DNA of 64,000 nt from Hydra vulgaris (GCF_038396675.1 NC_088921.1:20531001-20595000); one strand, 5' to 3'. Numbered from the stretch's first letter, positions 33,463 to 43,286 are shown. A program made the numbers and translations. The notes: generated by a model not told the origin, from the letters alone.

Positions 33463-34180
33463 TTTTTTTTTTTAATCTACCAACTAGTCCAAGGCCCTAG
33501 TAGGTTGATTATTTATTTTATATATTTTATTTTTGTTTTAATTGTTTTATATTTTTATTATGTTTTGTTAATTTTATATTTTTATTTTTGTTGATATATT
33601 TTTTTCAAGTTAAATAATGTTAATAAGGTAGCTCTTGGATGCGACATTATAACATCATAGTTTTTTGTTTAATACTTTTTTAATTGTTTTGTTTAAAACT
33701 GTTTTTTATTTAATGTTGCTCTTTAATTTTCTTTTTTAGGTGTTATTTTTGCTCTCTTGGCTTGATACGTTTGCTTTTTTAAATTACGTTCTTCTTGTTT
33801 TCTTTCATGATCTTTAATATATTGGAAAAATTCCTTTTTTCGTTGTTTCCATACTGCCCTTTTACAAGCAATATATTTTGTCTTTTCATTTATATCTGCG
33901 GTATTGATGTTAAAATTTTTTAATTCTTTCATATTAAATGAATATATTTCACTGAAGTCCATTTTTTCGAAAACAAGTGGTGTAAGTTTTCCTATTTTTT
34001 TTTCCAGATCTTTGAGTGATTTATATTTATTCATTTTTGCAGTCTTATATTGTTGCCATTCGAGTTTCTTAAAGGCTTTGAATTTTAGTAATTCTTCCTT
34101 GCTACAGTTTAGTCGGTCAAAATTTTTAAAGGTCTTCCAGTTTTAATTGACTTTGTCTATATGTGACATGTGTCTATATT
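33463..34180 (-). mobile_element. E9: 5'-truncated ORF1-only element
   Basis: About 0.7 kb with a short poly(A), a 3' UTR and the C-terminal part of ORF1. The 3' end has a hairpin (ACTAG pairing with CTAGT) around the loop word GCCTTGGA, a loop it shares with E12 and E15. The ORF stops about 250 bp before poly(A), with no ORF2 in between. It stands downstream of E10 in the same target site. Confidence 0.78.
33723..34150 (-). pseudogene. E9 ORF1 C-terminal domain (two helical repeats)
   Basis: The open frame encodes two related segments of about 33 residues. The first is NWKTFKNFDRLNCSKEELL...LEWQQYK; the second is NMKELKNFNINTAD...AVWKQRK, followed by KEFFQYIKDHERKQEERN. Shared positions are N-x-K, K-N-F, a K-[KR] pair and W-x-Q-x-K. 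E15 has the same two repeats. I do not recognise the domain; it looks helical and basic at its end. Confidence 0.65.
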
Positions 34181-34292
34181 AATAAGAATAGATAATAACA
34201 GATAAAAATAGATAAGAACAGATGAGATAGATAAGAACAAATATAGATATAAGAATAGATAAGAACAGATAAGAATAGATAAGAACAGATAC
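34181..34292 (-). repeat. Tandem copies of the U2 target word between E10 and E9
   Basis: About 11 imperfect units of 10 bp. On the sense strand the unit is ATCTGTTCTT or ATCTATTCTT, the core of the U2 target. They fill the space between E10 poly(A) and the truncated E9 5' end. Confidence 0.85.
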
Positions 34293-34327
34293 TTTTTTTT
34301 TTTTTTTTTTTTTTTTAATTTTTGAAT

Positions 34328-34374
34328 GATATAGACAGATACTATTTTTCAGTTATGGGTATAGGCAGATACTG
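34328..34374 (-). other. Two target-like words in the E10 3' UTR
   Basis: The sense strand has AGTATCTGCCTATACCC and, about 30 bp on, AGTATCTGTCTATATC, just before poly(A). Both resemble the U2 target AGTATCTGTTCTTATC. Confidence 0.6.
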
Positions 34375-34435
34375 TTTTTTAATTTTTCAGGTTTTTGATT
34401 TTATTTTTCTACTAAAGGTTTATAGATTTCTTTAA

Positions 34436-37400
34436 TTAGAAGGCGAAACTTAGGTTTTGGACGTCATTTTTTGTTATTGCTTCATTAATTGAAAAGTTGT
34501 TGTTGAAATATTCAATTTTATTTTCCCTAAGTGCTTTGTTGTATTTTGCTTTCCATATGTATTTTATTTCTCTCTTGATGTTTTCTACAATTTTGTTTGC
34601 CTCAACATGCTTGTTTTTCTTAAGTTTTAAGTTTCTTGCTCGCCATATTTTCGTTGTTGTTATATTTGTTATAGTGGTTATGATTTTAGCTAGTTTATTT
34701 TTTATAGGAGGTTCCTCTATATTGGTCATAAAGAGTGTTTGAAGAATATTGAAAGGCTTTTGTGGGAGTAGTTTTTGGTACATTGTTTCAAGCTGGGTCC
34801 ATACATGACTAACTCTTGTGCAATACACAAACGCGTATAAAGTCGTTTCCATTTTATTGCATATTTTGCATAGGTCGTTTCCTCTTCCTCTGTTTTTTTT
34901 CCATGCCATTATTTTATCGAGTGTTGAAAGACTGTTATGGAAGATACGCCATAGTGTATTTTGGCTTGGGCCTTGAGCATAAGAGTTGAAATTGCGGATC
35001 CATATTTGGGACCATGGAAGTGATTTTTGAAAAACTGCATCCTAGTGTGTCTGTGTTTTCTTAATCGATGTATTGTTTATTTTATCCAATAATAAAGTAT
35101 ATATATTTCGCGATGTTTTGTTTTTAAGTTCAAATATTTTTTCATTATTTTTCATAATTTTTATTGTATCATGATAATAAAAAGGTGGTTTGTTTATTGT
35201 CCTAGGAAAGTTATTTTCTTTTAGGAAGTGCCATTGCTGATAGTTTTTTGTTGCGATTTTTATTAGAAAAGTTGCTAAGAAATACTTCTGGAGGTATTGA
35301 CCCTCATGTGGTCTCTCTGACTCTTTTAGATTAAGCAAGTGCTTTATCCGAAGGGCCTGACTTTGTATAATAGGTTCTATGATACCTAAGCCTCCTTTTG
35401 ATGTTGGAAGGCATAGAATTTCCCTTTTAATGGGTTCGGCATGTTCACTTTGCCATAAAAACGTCGATGTTCTCTTTTTTATTTGTTTTTTAATTTGAGT
35501 GTTTATTGGAAATATATTTGCGATAAACCATATCTTTGAAAGTGCTAGTACGTTCAGAAACGTTCCTTTGCATTTCAACGATACGTTTCGATACTTGAAA
35601 CATTGGACCTTTTTATCAAACTTAGATATTATACGCTTCCAGTTTTGGCTCGCAGTAAAACCCAGATCTGTATAAAAATAAACGCCTAAAATTTTCATGC
35701 CTGTTTGATTTACCCAACTTAAGTTGTGGTCAGTATAGTATCCTTTTTCGATATTGTTTTGATACGCAAGGTAGTTAAAAGGTCCTAGCGCTAAGGCCTT
35801 TGATTTAGATTTATTTATGTTTGACCCTGTTGCCTGTTGAAATTCATCTAAAGTTTTGAAGATTTCATCAATTGATGTTGTGTTTTGTGCAGTGATTATG
35901 GTATCATCCGCATATTGAAAAACTTTTAGATTTTTTTTATTTCCTGGCAAAGGGATTCCATCAATGTTTTCATTCATTTTAATGGCAAGAGATAAGGTTT
36001 CAACCGCCAAACAATAGAGCATAAGTGAGACAGGATCACCTTGTCGAACTCCTCTTTGTATCTCAAAAGGTTGACTCATGAAACCATTGTTTATGATTAT
36101 AGATTGCGAATTTTTCAGACTTTGTTTGATGGCTAGTATAAAGTTGGGCCCTAGGTTAAATCGCTCTAGGACTTTGAATAAGAACTCCCGATCTAATTTA
36201 TCGAATGCCTTTTCTTGATCAATCGAAAGAATAAAACCGTGAGTTCTTTTTCGATTTGTATATTCAATTAGATCTCTGACCAAGAAAAGATTAGAGAAGA
36301 TTGTTCGGTTAGGAACCGAGCATGTTTGCGATGGTTCTAGCATTTTTTCTAATAGTTTAGCTAATCTATTTGCTAAAGCTTTAGTCATTATTTTGTAGTC
36401 GGCACTCAGAAGTGATATAGGTCGCCAATTTTTCAGCAGTTTTGGGTCTCCTTCCTTAGGTAACAGACTAAGAATTGCTGTTCTCTGAGACCACGTTAAG
36501 TTTCTGTCTTCTTGAAAGAGGTTTTCATTAGCTAGCCCAGTAAAATGTGGTCCGACCACATCCCAGTATTTTTGATAGAATTCTACTGGAATACCATCTA
36601 TACCTGGAGATTTTCCTTTTCCTAATGATTTGGCTGCATTATAGAGCTCTTGTTGAGTTAACTTTTCATTTAATGGTGCATTCTCTTCAGCACTAAGGGT
36701 GTTTTTAATGTAATTTAGGAAGGATTCTTGTTTTCTTTTGTCTAGCTCTTTAGCCTGGTATAAAGTACTGTAGTAGTTTCTTAATATTTTATTTACATTT
36801 ATGGGGTCATTGAATAGGGTGTTGTTTTCTATGACTTCAGTGATAGCTTTCTTTTTTTGGTAGCATTTTTCCATCGAGAAGAGTAACTTAGAAGGAATTT
36901 CTCCTTCTTCTACTATTGCTTGTTTGGTTCGTATAAAAACTCCTTTGTCAACTAACAATGATTTCATTTCATTTTTTAGGGATTTTATTCGTTCGTCGTT
37001 TTTATCGGCTTTTTCTTTTTCTTCTTCTGTTTCTTTTTTTAAATTTTCGATTCTAATTTTTTTATTTAGGGCTATTTCTTTTGACCTTACAACTGCATTT
37101 TCTTTTATTTTGTATTTAAAGATTTCCCAACATTGGTTATTGTTTTTATGCTTGTGTTTGGTACTTTTAAATATTTCCAGTTCCTCAGCAACTCTAGACG
37201 TAAAGGTAGGGTCGTCAAGGAGGTTTATATTGAGGTGCCAGTATCCTGGGCCTCTTTTGTTTTGAATTTTTTTTTGGTAGCTGCATAGTACAGCCTGATG
37301 GTCACTTAAATTAGAGTCTATAATATCTGTGTGGATCTGAGTATCGTTATCGCTAAGACTGTATATTCTGTCAATTCGGCTGCTGTAAGAATTGTCTTTT

Positions 37401-38018
37401 TTCTGAAAAGTATAATTCTATATAAAGTATTTTTCTGAAAATAATAATTTAATAGGGGTTGGTCTTTCGATATAAGTCAAGTAAACCGTATTTCTCAGTA
37501 AAGAGTTTTAGGTTAAAAGTGCCATGGGTATTATTTTTATTTAGATGATCTCCACCTTTCCTATCTAGTGTAGGGTTTTCGACCATATTAAAATCACCCG
37601 CAAGAAAAAGGAGATCCGATATTTCATAGTGTTTTCCGAGAGAACCAAAAAAGAATTCTTTTTCTTGAGGGTCATTTGGACCGTATATAATTATTATTCT
37701 AACTACAGTGTTATCAAGAGTAATGTTTGCTGCAAGGACTCTACCAAGTTTGTCTTGTGTGATATTGCTAAAAAGAGCTTTGTGTTTCGTTAGTATTGCT
37801 ACCCCACGTTCTTTGCTTGTGCCGTTGTTCCATATCACTAAACCTCCACTTTTTTGTTTCCATTCTTTTGACCATAGTATCTCTTTTTCTTTGGTGCAGT
37901 GGGTTTCTTGGATACAGACAATATCGCTATCAATTTTTTTGAGAAAACTCATGATATTATGCCTTTTGGAGTCGCTATTTAGCCCATTTACATTGAATGT
38001 CAAAATTTTGAAAGCCAT
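34436..38018 (-). pseudogene. E10 ORF2: AP-endonuclease and reverse transcriptase, almost intact
   Basis: Starts MAFKILTFNVNGLNSDSKRH at 38018. Endonuclease: CIQETHCTKEKE, FLAGDFNMVENPTLDRKGGD, SSRIDRIYS, SDHQAVLCS. RT (641-residue open piece 35042-36967): KSPGIDGIPVEFYQK, NWRPISLLSADYK, SVPNRTIFSN, DQEKAFDKLDR, RQGDPVSLMLYC, YADDTII. Two lesions are seen. A small duplication (a TTTTTCTGAAAA word occurs twice) disturbs the frame near 37390-37450. A TAG replaces Trp at about 35042, after which the frame continues to the end. The C-terminal zinc motif has lost its His (CX2CX7Y). Confidence 0.88.
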
Positions 38019-38231
38019 TTTTAGAATGTTTATATTTCATATTTTATTTATATGTATCTATACATAAAATTTTATCGTATCTTATTTATTTATTATTATT
38101 TTTTTTTTTTTTTGTTTTTAGTTTTATATTTTTTCTTTTTGTTTTTAGTTTTATTTTTTTATTTTTGTTTTTAGTTTTATATTTTTATTTGATTTTTTAG
38201 TTATATATTTTTATTAATTTTTTAGTTAGAT

Positions 38232-39413
38232 TTAGATTTTATTAGGATCTGCCCCTGTTGGGTCAGGATTTTTATTTGATTTTTTTGAATCTTGGGAATT
38301 TGCTGTTTGTTTTTTAATTGTGGTCTGCCTTGTAGTAATTTTATTCTCTTTCGGTTCATCGCAGCTTTCTTTTTTGTTCAGCTGCATTGCGTTAGTGGAC
38401 TCATCTATAATCTGATTTTTATTTGTTGAGGGTGAGTTTTGAGGTGTCATTTCCTTTTCATTTTGTTTCGCTGGTCCTAGGGTCTCGTCTATAGCATTTG
38501 ATTCATTTAGTGTAAACTCTATCCTACAGTCTTTTGTATTTTGGCTGTGAGTCACCAATGTTGTCATTGCTAAGGTTGCTGTTTCCAGCACAGGTATGTT
38601 TTCATTTACTTTTGCTGGTCCTTGGAGCTCAGCAATGTCTGATGAATTTAATATATTTTCTGTTGTTGAGTCTTCCTCTGTTTGACAAACAGTATCATTT
38701 GATTTTGTTTTACTATCTGATTTTAAAGGATTAATTTTATCATTTGTTTCAGTCTCAGGTTGTCCAGTGTAGATAGCCCTTACCCTGAAACCTCTAAGAG
38801 TAATGTGTCTTGGAATAGGCGTTGAAATGTTTTCGATTATGGCTATCAGTGTTCCTGAATAGTAGAGTGTTCCATTCTTTGGAGTTTTCCTCATAACAGG
38901 GTGTGTTGTAAGGTGCTTTCCAAAGCCCATCTCTTCCAGGTGTTTGCCGATTTGCGCTGTTTTGGCCTCAATAGGTAAACCTAAAATAGACACCGTCGTA
39001 CGGGTGCTAGGTTCTCTAATCGGCGTAGAATAATAAAAGAGATGGTGAAAACCATTGATGGAAAGACCTTCCTCCAGGTGTTTACTCTTAGCACTTGAGG
39101 TTTTCATTACTATTTCAAGGATAGTTCCTTTTTTAATTATTTGTACTCCTTCAAGATCTTTATCTAAGTTTTGTTCTTCGATAACACAAAGAACATCATT
39201 TAAAGATACCTTTATTTGCAACTTGCTAAGAAGGGTGTTTTTTAGTGTTATATGATTAATACTACAGGATTTGTTTTTAGCAGCCTGTGCATAACTTTTT
39301 GTTTTTGTGTTATTCAAGTTCATCGTTTCATTAACGATAGAATTATTATTTTCATTGTCGTTTAAGACATCATTTATATCAGATATTTGACAGTGCATAG
39401 GATTTTTTAGCAT
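38232..39413 (-). CDS. E10 ORF1, intact (393 residues)
   Basis: An uninterrupted frame from MLKNPMHCQISDINDVLNDN to a stop after DPNKI. Block one: KNTLLSKLQIK, DLEGVQIIKKGTILEIVMK, GLSINGFHHLFYYSTP. Block two: REPSTRTTVSILGLPIEAK, GFGKHLTTHPVMRKTP, YYSGTLIAIIEN, RGFRVRAIYTGQPETE. The C-terminal 180 residues are polar and low in complexity. No Cys/His cluster follows the GQP motif. It starts 272 bp after the element's 5' end, and about 210 bp of A/T-rich sequence separate it from ORF2. Confidence 0.82.
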   Translation of the reverse strand: MLKNPMHCQISDINDVLNDNENNNSIVNETMNLNNTKTKSYAQAAKNKSCSINHITLKNTLLSKLQIKVSLNDVLCVIEEQNLDKDLEGVQIIKKGTILEIVMKTSSAKSKHLEEGLSINGFHHLFYYSTPIREPSTRTTVSILGLPIEAKTAQIGKHLEEMGFGKHLTTHPVMRKTPKNGTLYYSGTLIAIIENISTPIPRHITLRGFRVRAIYTGQPETETNDKINPLKSDSKTKSNDTVCQTEEDSTTENILNSSDIAELQGPAKVNENIPVLETATLAMTTLVTHSQNTKDCRIEFTLNESNAIDETLGPAKQNEKEMTPQNSPSTNKNQIIDESTNAMQLNKKESCDEPKENKITTRQTTIKKQTANSQDSKKSNKNPDPTGADPNKI

Positions 39414-39685
39414 GACGGATATTTACCTAGTAAACATATAAAATATTACCGCCTCTCGCTATAAAACCCTCGAAAACTCACTAGACTAATTACTGTTACA
39501 CTCTATACGCACCGTACAAAAGCAATCCTCACAAGGCCAGTAGACCTTTTCTAAAAATCCTCTATAGACAACCCGTGGATAGGGATGCGTAAGAAAAATT
39601 ACTATAATGGTACGTAGACCTTAAATAAGAGAAAAAAATAAACCTCAAGCTCAAACTAATGCTAATAAATCTCAAGGGTACCCCT

Positions 39686-39716
39686 CTTGATCTTAGCCAT
39701 TAGGCCGAGAAGCGAT
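39686..39716 (-). ncRNA. U2: U2-7 snRNA, 5' part (nt 1-31)
   Basis: Intact start through GATCAAG, then the E10 5' end (AGGGGTACCC). Partner of 33308-33462. Confidence 0.92.
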
Positions 39717-39892
39717 AACTGAACACTGCAGACATAGTCGGACTGACGCCGTCTTCAACAATGTACTTGTGGTTTGAATTAGAACGTCTAATCATATTTG
39801 TCGTCGTCATCATCAGCAGCATCATCAGCAGCAGCAGCTGAGACCATTAGTGATGTTAGACACTCTGAAAGTCAAGAATTTTTCTTATTTCC
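39717..39892 (-). promoter_or_regulatory. U2 spacer upstream of U2-7
   Basis: Conserved spacer. One change next to the trinucleotide tract (ATATTTGTCG on the plus strand). Confidence 0.65.
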
Positions 39893-40047
39893 AATCTGGG
39901 CCGCGCTCAGCAGTAGTGCAAAGCCGAGGCAACCCGTGGTCAGGGCAAGGTAAACCTTTGATCCCATGACCTAATGCCAAAAATCAGATTAATATATGAG
40001 CCGGACTGTGCCGGCGTACCAGATATTAAACTGTTAAGAACAGATCC
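39893..40047 (-). ncRNA. U2: U2-8 snRNA, 3' part; no 5' part present
   Basis: Starts GGATCTGTTCTTAACAG and runs to GGCCCAGATT. This is the last minus-strand U2 piece before the inversion. The sequence upstream (E11) ends at the inversion point without ever reaching a U2 5' part. Confidence 0.9.
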
Positions 40048-40059
40048 TTTTTTTCTTTA

Positions 40060-40465
40060 CAATTTATTTCTTACAAATAATATTTACAATAACACATTAG
40101 TTATACAATATTTTAATATTCTCCCAAATATAGCTAAGTATATAACAATGTTAAAAGTTTTTACTTATTTTTGAACTGCGGTTTTAAAAGTAAAGAAAAC
40201 GAAAACGAAAAACGAAAAACCGAATTTTATTTACAGCAATTGTTCATTTTAAAAAATCTTCAAATTACTAAATTACTAACAAAAATTCTTTTTAACATAA
40301 TTTCAAAAAAAAATAAATTCAAATTAAAAAAACATTCTCAAATAGATTTTAAAAATGGGTTTTATAAAAATTGTTATAAAGGTATCAAAGAACACTTAAC
40401 AAAGGTTATAAAAGTTGGTATAAAACCATAAACACAAAAACACAACACGCTTTATCAGGATTAAA
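40060..40465 (-). other. E11 3' UTR, AT-rich, no gene
   Basis: A/T-rich sequence without a supported gene. The plus-strand frame at 40171-40431 is low-complexity Lys/Asn/Phe and looks accidental. Confidence 0.6.
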
Positions 40466-40467
40466 AA

Positions 40468-40655
40468 ATATATGGCTGGCCATTAAGCCTTGCATTTAAA
40501 ATATATACGCATGACCGTCACACCTACTAAGGTTGCTGGGGTCATGCTTTTCTAATACTTCAGTTTAAAAAATATTGTGCTGGTTATTAAGCCACGCTTT
40601 TAAAACAAATAGGCATGTCCGTCGCAGCCACAGGGCCTGCTAGGGACATGCTTTG
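40468..40655 (-). repeat. E11 3' UTR structured repeat, two copies
   Basis: Units at 40473-40552 and 40578-40655. Both hairpins are recognisable; the left-hand unit in sense order keeps CATGTCC...GGACATG-type pairing. Confidence 0.7.
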
Positions 40656-40718
40656 TCGTAAAAAAAATAACTAAAAGTAAGTAAAAATAGAAAGATTGTA
40701 ACACGGTTATATGTTTAC

Positions 40719-42524
40719 TTAAATAGTAAACTGGAGATCAACTGTATTTTGTCTACTTATTGCGTTATTAATTGAAAACAAAGTATGAAATTTTTCAACG
40801 TTGTTTTCACGCGCATACTTATCATATTTTATTTTCCATATATACTTAATTTCTTTATATATATTGTGCGTAATTTTCGTTGCATTAATAGTTTTTTTTT
40901 CCTTAATTCTTAAATTTCTAGCTTTCCATATTTCAGTTGTTAAAATGTTTGTTATTGTTGTTACCAAAACGGCTCTAGCATCTATTATCTGCAATTTTTC
41001 AATATTTATGTAAAATAGAGCTTGAATAATATTAAAGTTGTTTGCGGGGAGTAGCTTTTCATAAATAAATTTTATTTTGCTCCAGATCTCTCGAGCGTAT
41101 ATACAATAGACAAAAACGTGTAAAAAACTTTCTGTTTGATTACATTCTACACAAAGGGTGCTCCCATGTCCCCGATTTTTAATAACAAATTTACATCTTT
41201 CTAAGGTTGGTAAAGTGTTCTGAAGAACTTTCCACAGCGTGTTTTGACATGGACCTTGGGCATACGATCTGAAACATCGGATCCAGATCCTGACCCAAGA
41301 TAAGTTCTTCTGGAACACTCTATTCCAATAAGTTTGCGTTTTGGTTATGTCATCAAAATCGCTCTGGTCACTCAAAGACAAGTATATGGTTTTTGTAGAT
41401 AAATTTTATTGTTTTATTAAGTCAAACTTTGTTTTTAAATTTTAACGATGTCGCTATAGTAAAAGGGTGGTTCTTTCAGAGACTTAGGAAAACTTATTTC
41501 GTTTAAGAAGTTCCATTTGAGATAACCTTTTTTAGCGTACTTGCAGAGTGAGTAAGATGAAAAGTACTTTTGAAAATAGAAACTTTCATGCGGTCTGGGA
41601 ACCTCCTGCAAAAACATCATATGCTTCAGTCTTAACGCATCTGATTGTTTCTTTACGTTACCCATTGGGAACCTCCTGCAAAAACATCATATGCTTCAGT
41701 CTTAACGCATCTGATTGTTTCTTTACGTCCCCAGTCCGCCTTTTGTTGGTTTTAAATTTAAAATTGACCTTTTAATGGGTTCAATAAATTCGTTTTGCCA
41801 TAAATAAACTGAAGTTTCTTTCTTGATTTGATTTTCATAAAATTTTGGCAAAGGAAAGATGTTTGCGACAAACCAGACTTTTGACAAGGCCAGTGTGTTC
41901 ACAAACAACCCCTTGCATTTCAAGGAGACATTTCTGAATTTAAATTGTCTCAAAGATTTAGCAAATTTTTCAAATGATTTTTTAAAGTTAATTTCTGCAG
42001 AGTACTCTGAATCATTAAAAAAGATTACTCCTAGGACTTTAAAACCGTCTTTGTTTGACCAGCTTAGTTTATAGTTTGTTGGATTTTTTTCAAAATTGAT
42101 ATAATCAAAACCGCCTAAAGCGAGCGCTTTAGTTTATATTTTGTTTATATTTGAGCCAGTGGTATTTTCAAATAAGTCAAGAGTTTTAAAAATTTCTTTA
42201 ATACCACCTTGGTTTCTGCAAATCAAAGTATCGTCAGCGTATTGCAAAATTTTCAGAGGTACGGGGTATCCAGGAATCATAATTCCTTCTATTAGCTTGT
42301 TCGATTTAATTTCAAGGGCTAGAGTTTCTACCGCAAAGCAGTATAACATAAGTGAGATGGGATCACCCTGCCTAACTCCTCGTTTAATAGGGAACGGTTT
42401 GCCCATGTATCCATTATTTAGTATAACTGACTGACTATTTTTAAGACTTTGCTAAAGTGCGTTTACAAATTTGCTTCCTAGGTTATATTTTTCGAGGATT
42501 TTAGAAAGAAAACCTCTATCCATT
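40719..42524 (-). pseudogene. E11 ORF2, C-terminal two thirds of RT
   Basis: Pieces at 42134-42406 (GKPFPIKRGVRQGDPISLM and YADDTLI), 41723-41953 (FRNVSLKCKGLFVNTLALS), 41435-41665 and 40719-41381 (FRSYAQGPCQNTLWK, zinc motif CVECNQTESFLHVFVYC, end FSINNAISRQNTVDLQFTI). A 70-bp tandem duplication at 41597-41728 shifts the frame, and other indels separate the pieces. Endonuclease and N-terminal RT are absent through truncation. Confidence 0.83.
41597..41728. repeat. 70-bp tandem duplication in E11 ORF2
   Basis: 62 identical bases occur at 41597-41658 and 41667-41728, separated by 8 bases. Confidence 0.93.
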
Positions 42525-42797
42525 TAATCAAACTAAATTAAATAAAACAAATAACACTAAAAAAAATATAAAATAAAAAACTGTGTTAGGTAAAAAAAAG
42601 TCACAGCCAAGAGTTACATTCTAAACTCTGAATAACATAACAGAAATATATAAAAAAAAACTAAATAAAAATATAAAGAATAAAAAAGCAAATAAAAATA
42701 TAAAATCATAAAACAAAAACAAAAAACAAAAAATAAAATCTTCCAGCCAGAGCCTTGGACTAGTTGGTCGAAGAAAAAAAAAAAAAAAAAAAAAAAA
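42525..42797 (+). mobile_element. E12: 3' end of an ORF1-only element, plus strand
   Basis: About 270 bp of 3' UTR plus poly(A) (42774-42797). It matches the 3' UTR of E15 in order (AAGTCACAGCCAAGAGTTAC, AACTCTGAAT, then the terminal hairpin). The hairpin is CTTCCAGC...GTTGGTCGAAG with the shared loop word GCCTTGGA. The 5' side joins E11 head to head. No coding sequence. Confidence 0.75.
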
Positions 42798-42811
42798 GTA
42801 TCTGTTTTTCA
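42798..42811 (+). repeat. Target-site remnant after E12
   Basis: GTATCTGTTTTTCA, a variant of U2 nt 36-49. The U2 3' half that should follow is missing; telomere-type repeats follow instead. Confidence 0.8.
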
Positions 42812-42834
42812 GGGTTAGGGTTAGGGTTAGGGTT
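42812..42834 (+). repeat. Interstitial telomere-type repeat (GGGTTA)n
   Basis: Nearly four perfect GGGTTA units, starting at the end of the target remnant and running without a gap into the first base of U2-9. The G-rich strand reads away from E12, as in a telomere added to the E12-side end. Confidence 0.93.
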
Positions 42835-42882
42835 ATCGCTTCTCGGCCTAATGGCTAAGATCATGTGTAGTGTCTGTTCTTA
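42835..42882 (+). ncRNA. U2: U2-9 snRNA, 5' part (nt 1-48)
   Basis: Intact start; two changes (ATCATGTG, AGTGTCTG) in the branch region. No U2 promoter precedes it, because telomere repeats replace the spacer. S2 begins at 42883. Confidence 0.9.
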
Positions 42883-43286
42883 TTTCGGCTCCGGACCATC
42901 TCTCAATTGGTTTCGGTGTTGTTAGAAAGCAGAAACAGCACAAGATCGAAACCGTGTCAGTCGATAAAGGTTCTTGGCGTAGTCGCTTTTTCAGTGTCTC
43001 CTTCTACGTCCAGAAATCTCAAAGCGTTCCGTCAACTCCTAACGTTAAATGGAGATAAACCATTAAGTTAGCGCTACTCAGTTTCGGCTGAGTGGCAACT
43101 AAACCCTTAAGTGGGCATAAACAAACCCTTAAATGGGCCAAACAATCCTTAAATGGGCTAAAAAACCCTTAAATGGGACAAAATATGGAGTCTCGGCTCC
43201 TAAATAACACCGCATTCTAGGGCCCTGTGTAAGCCTGGTTTCAGCTTCAGGTCACTCTAGTTAGTTGGAAAAAAAAAAAAAAAAAA
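42883..43286 (+). mobile_element. S2: U2-targeted SINE
   Basis: 404 bp, complete from TTTCGGCTCCGGACC to poly(A) (43269-43286). Possible A box at 42901-42911 and B box at 42943-42953, about 32 bp apart, with a pairable arm (GTGTTG and CAGCAC) between. This is a tRNA-like layout, but I cannot assign a parent tRNA. Four CCCTTAA-type units lie at about 43104-43178. It stands upstream of E13 in the same target. Confidence 0.78.

Larger units (their letters stand above)
34293..39685 (-). mobile_element. E10: nearly whole U2-inserted LINE
   Basis: 5.4 kb: 5' UTR 39414-39685, intact ORF1, ORF2 with two small lesions, 3' UTR 34318-34435, poly(A). The 5' junction is at U2 nt 31. The 5' UTR resembles those of E1, E15 and E17 (words GGTCTACGT, CCACGGGTTG, GGTCTACTGGCC). 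Of the minus-strand elements this is the best preserved and probably the youngest. Confidence 0.88.
40048..42524 (-). mobile_element. E11: 5'-truncated LINE ending at the inversion point
   Basis: Short poly(A) (40048-40054), 3' UTR to 40718 with two structured repeats, and ORF2 from the middle of RT to the end. Related to E4/E7/E16 but clearly diverged. At 42524, in the RT motif with MDRGF, sequence on the opposite strand belonging to E12 begins. Confidence 0.82.

Noticed and set aside
40171-40431. Lys/Asn-rich plus-strand frame in the E11 3' UTR
   Set aside because: AT-driven composition, no motif, antisense to the element.
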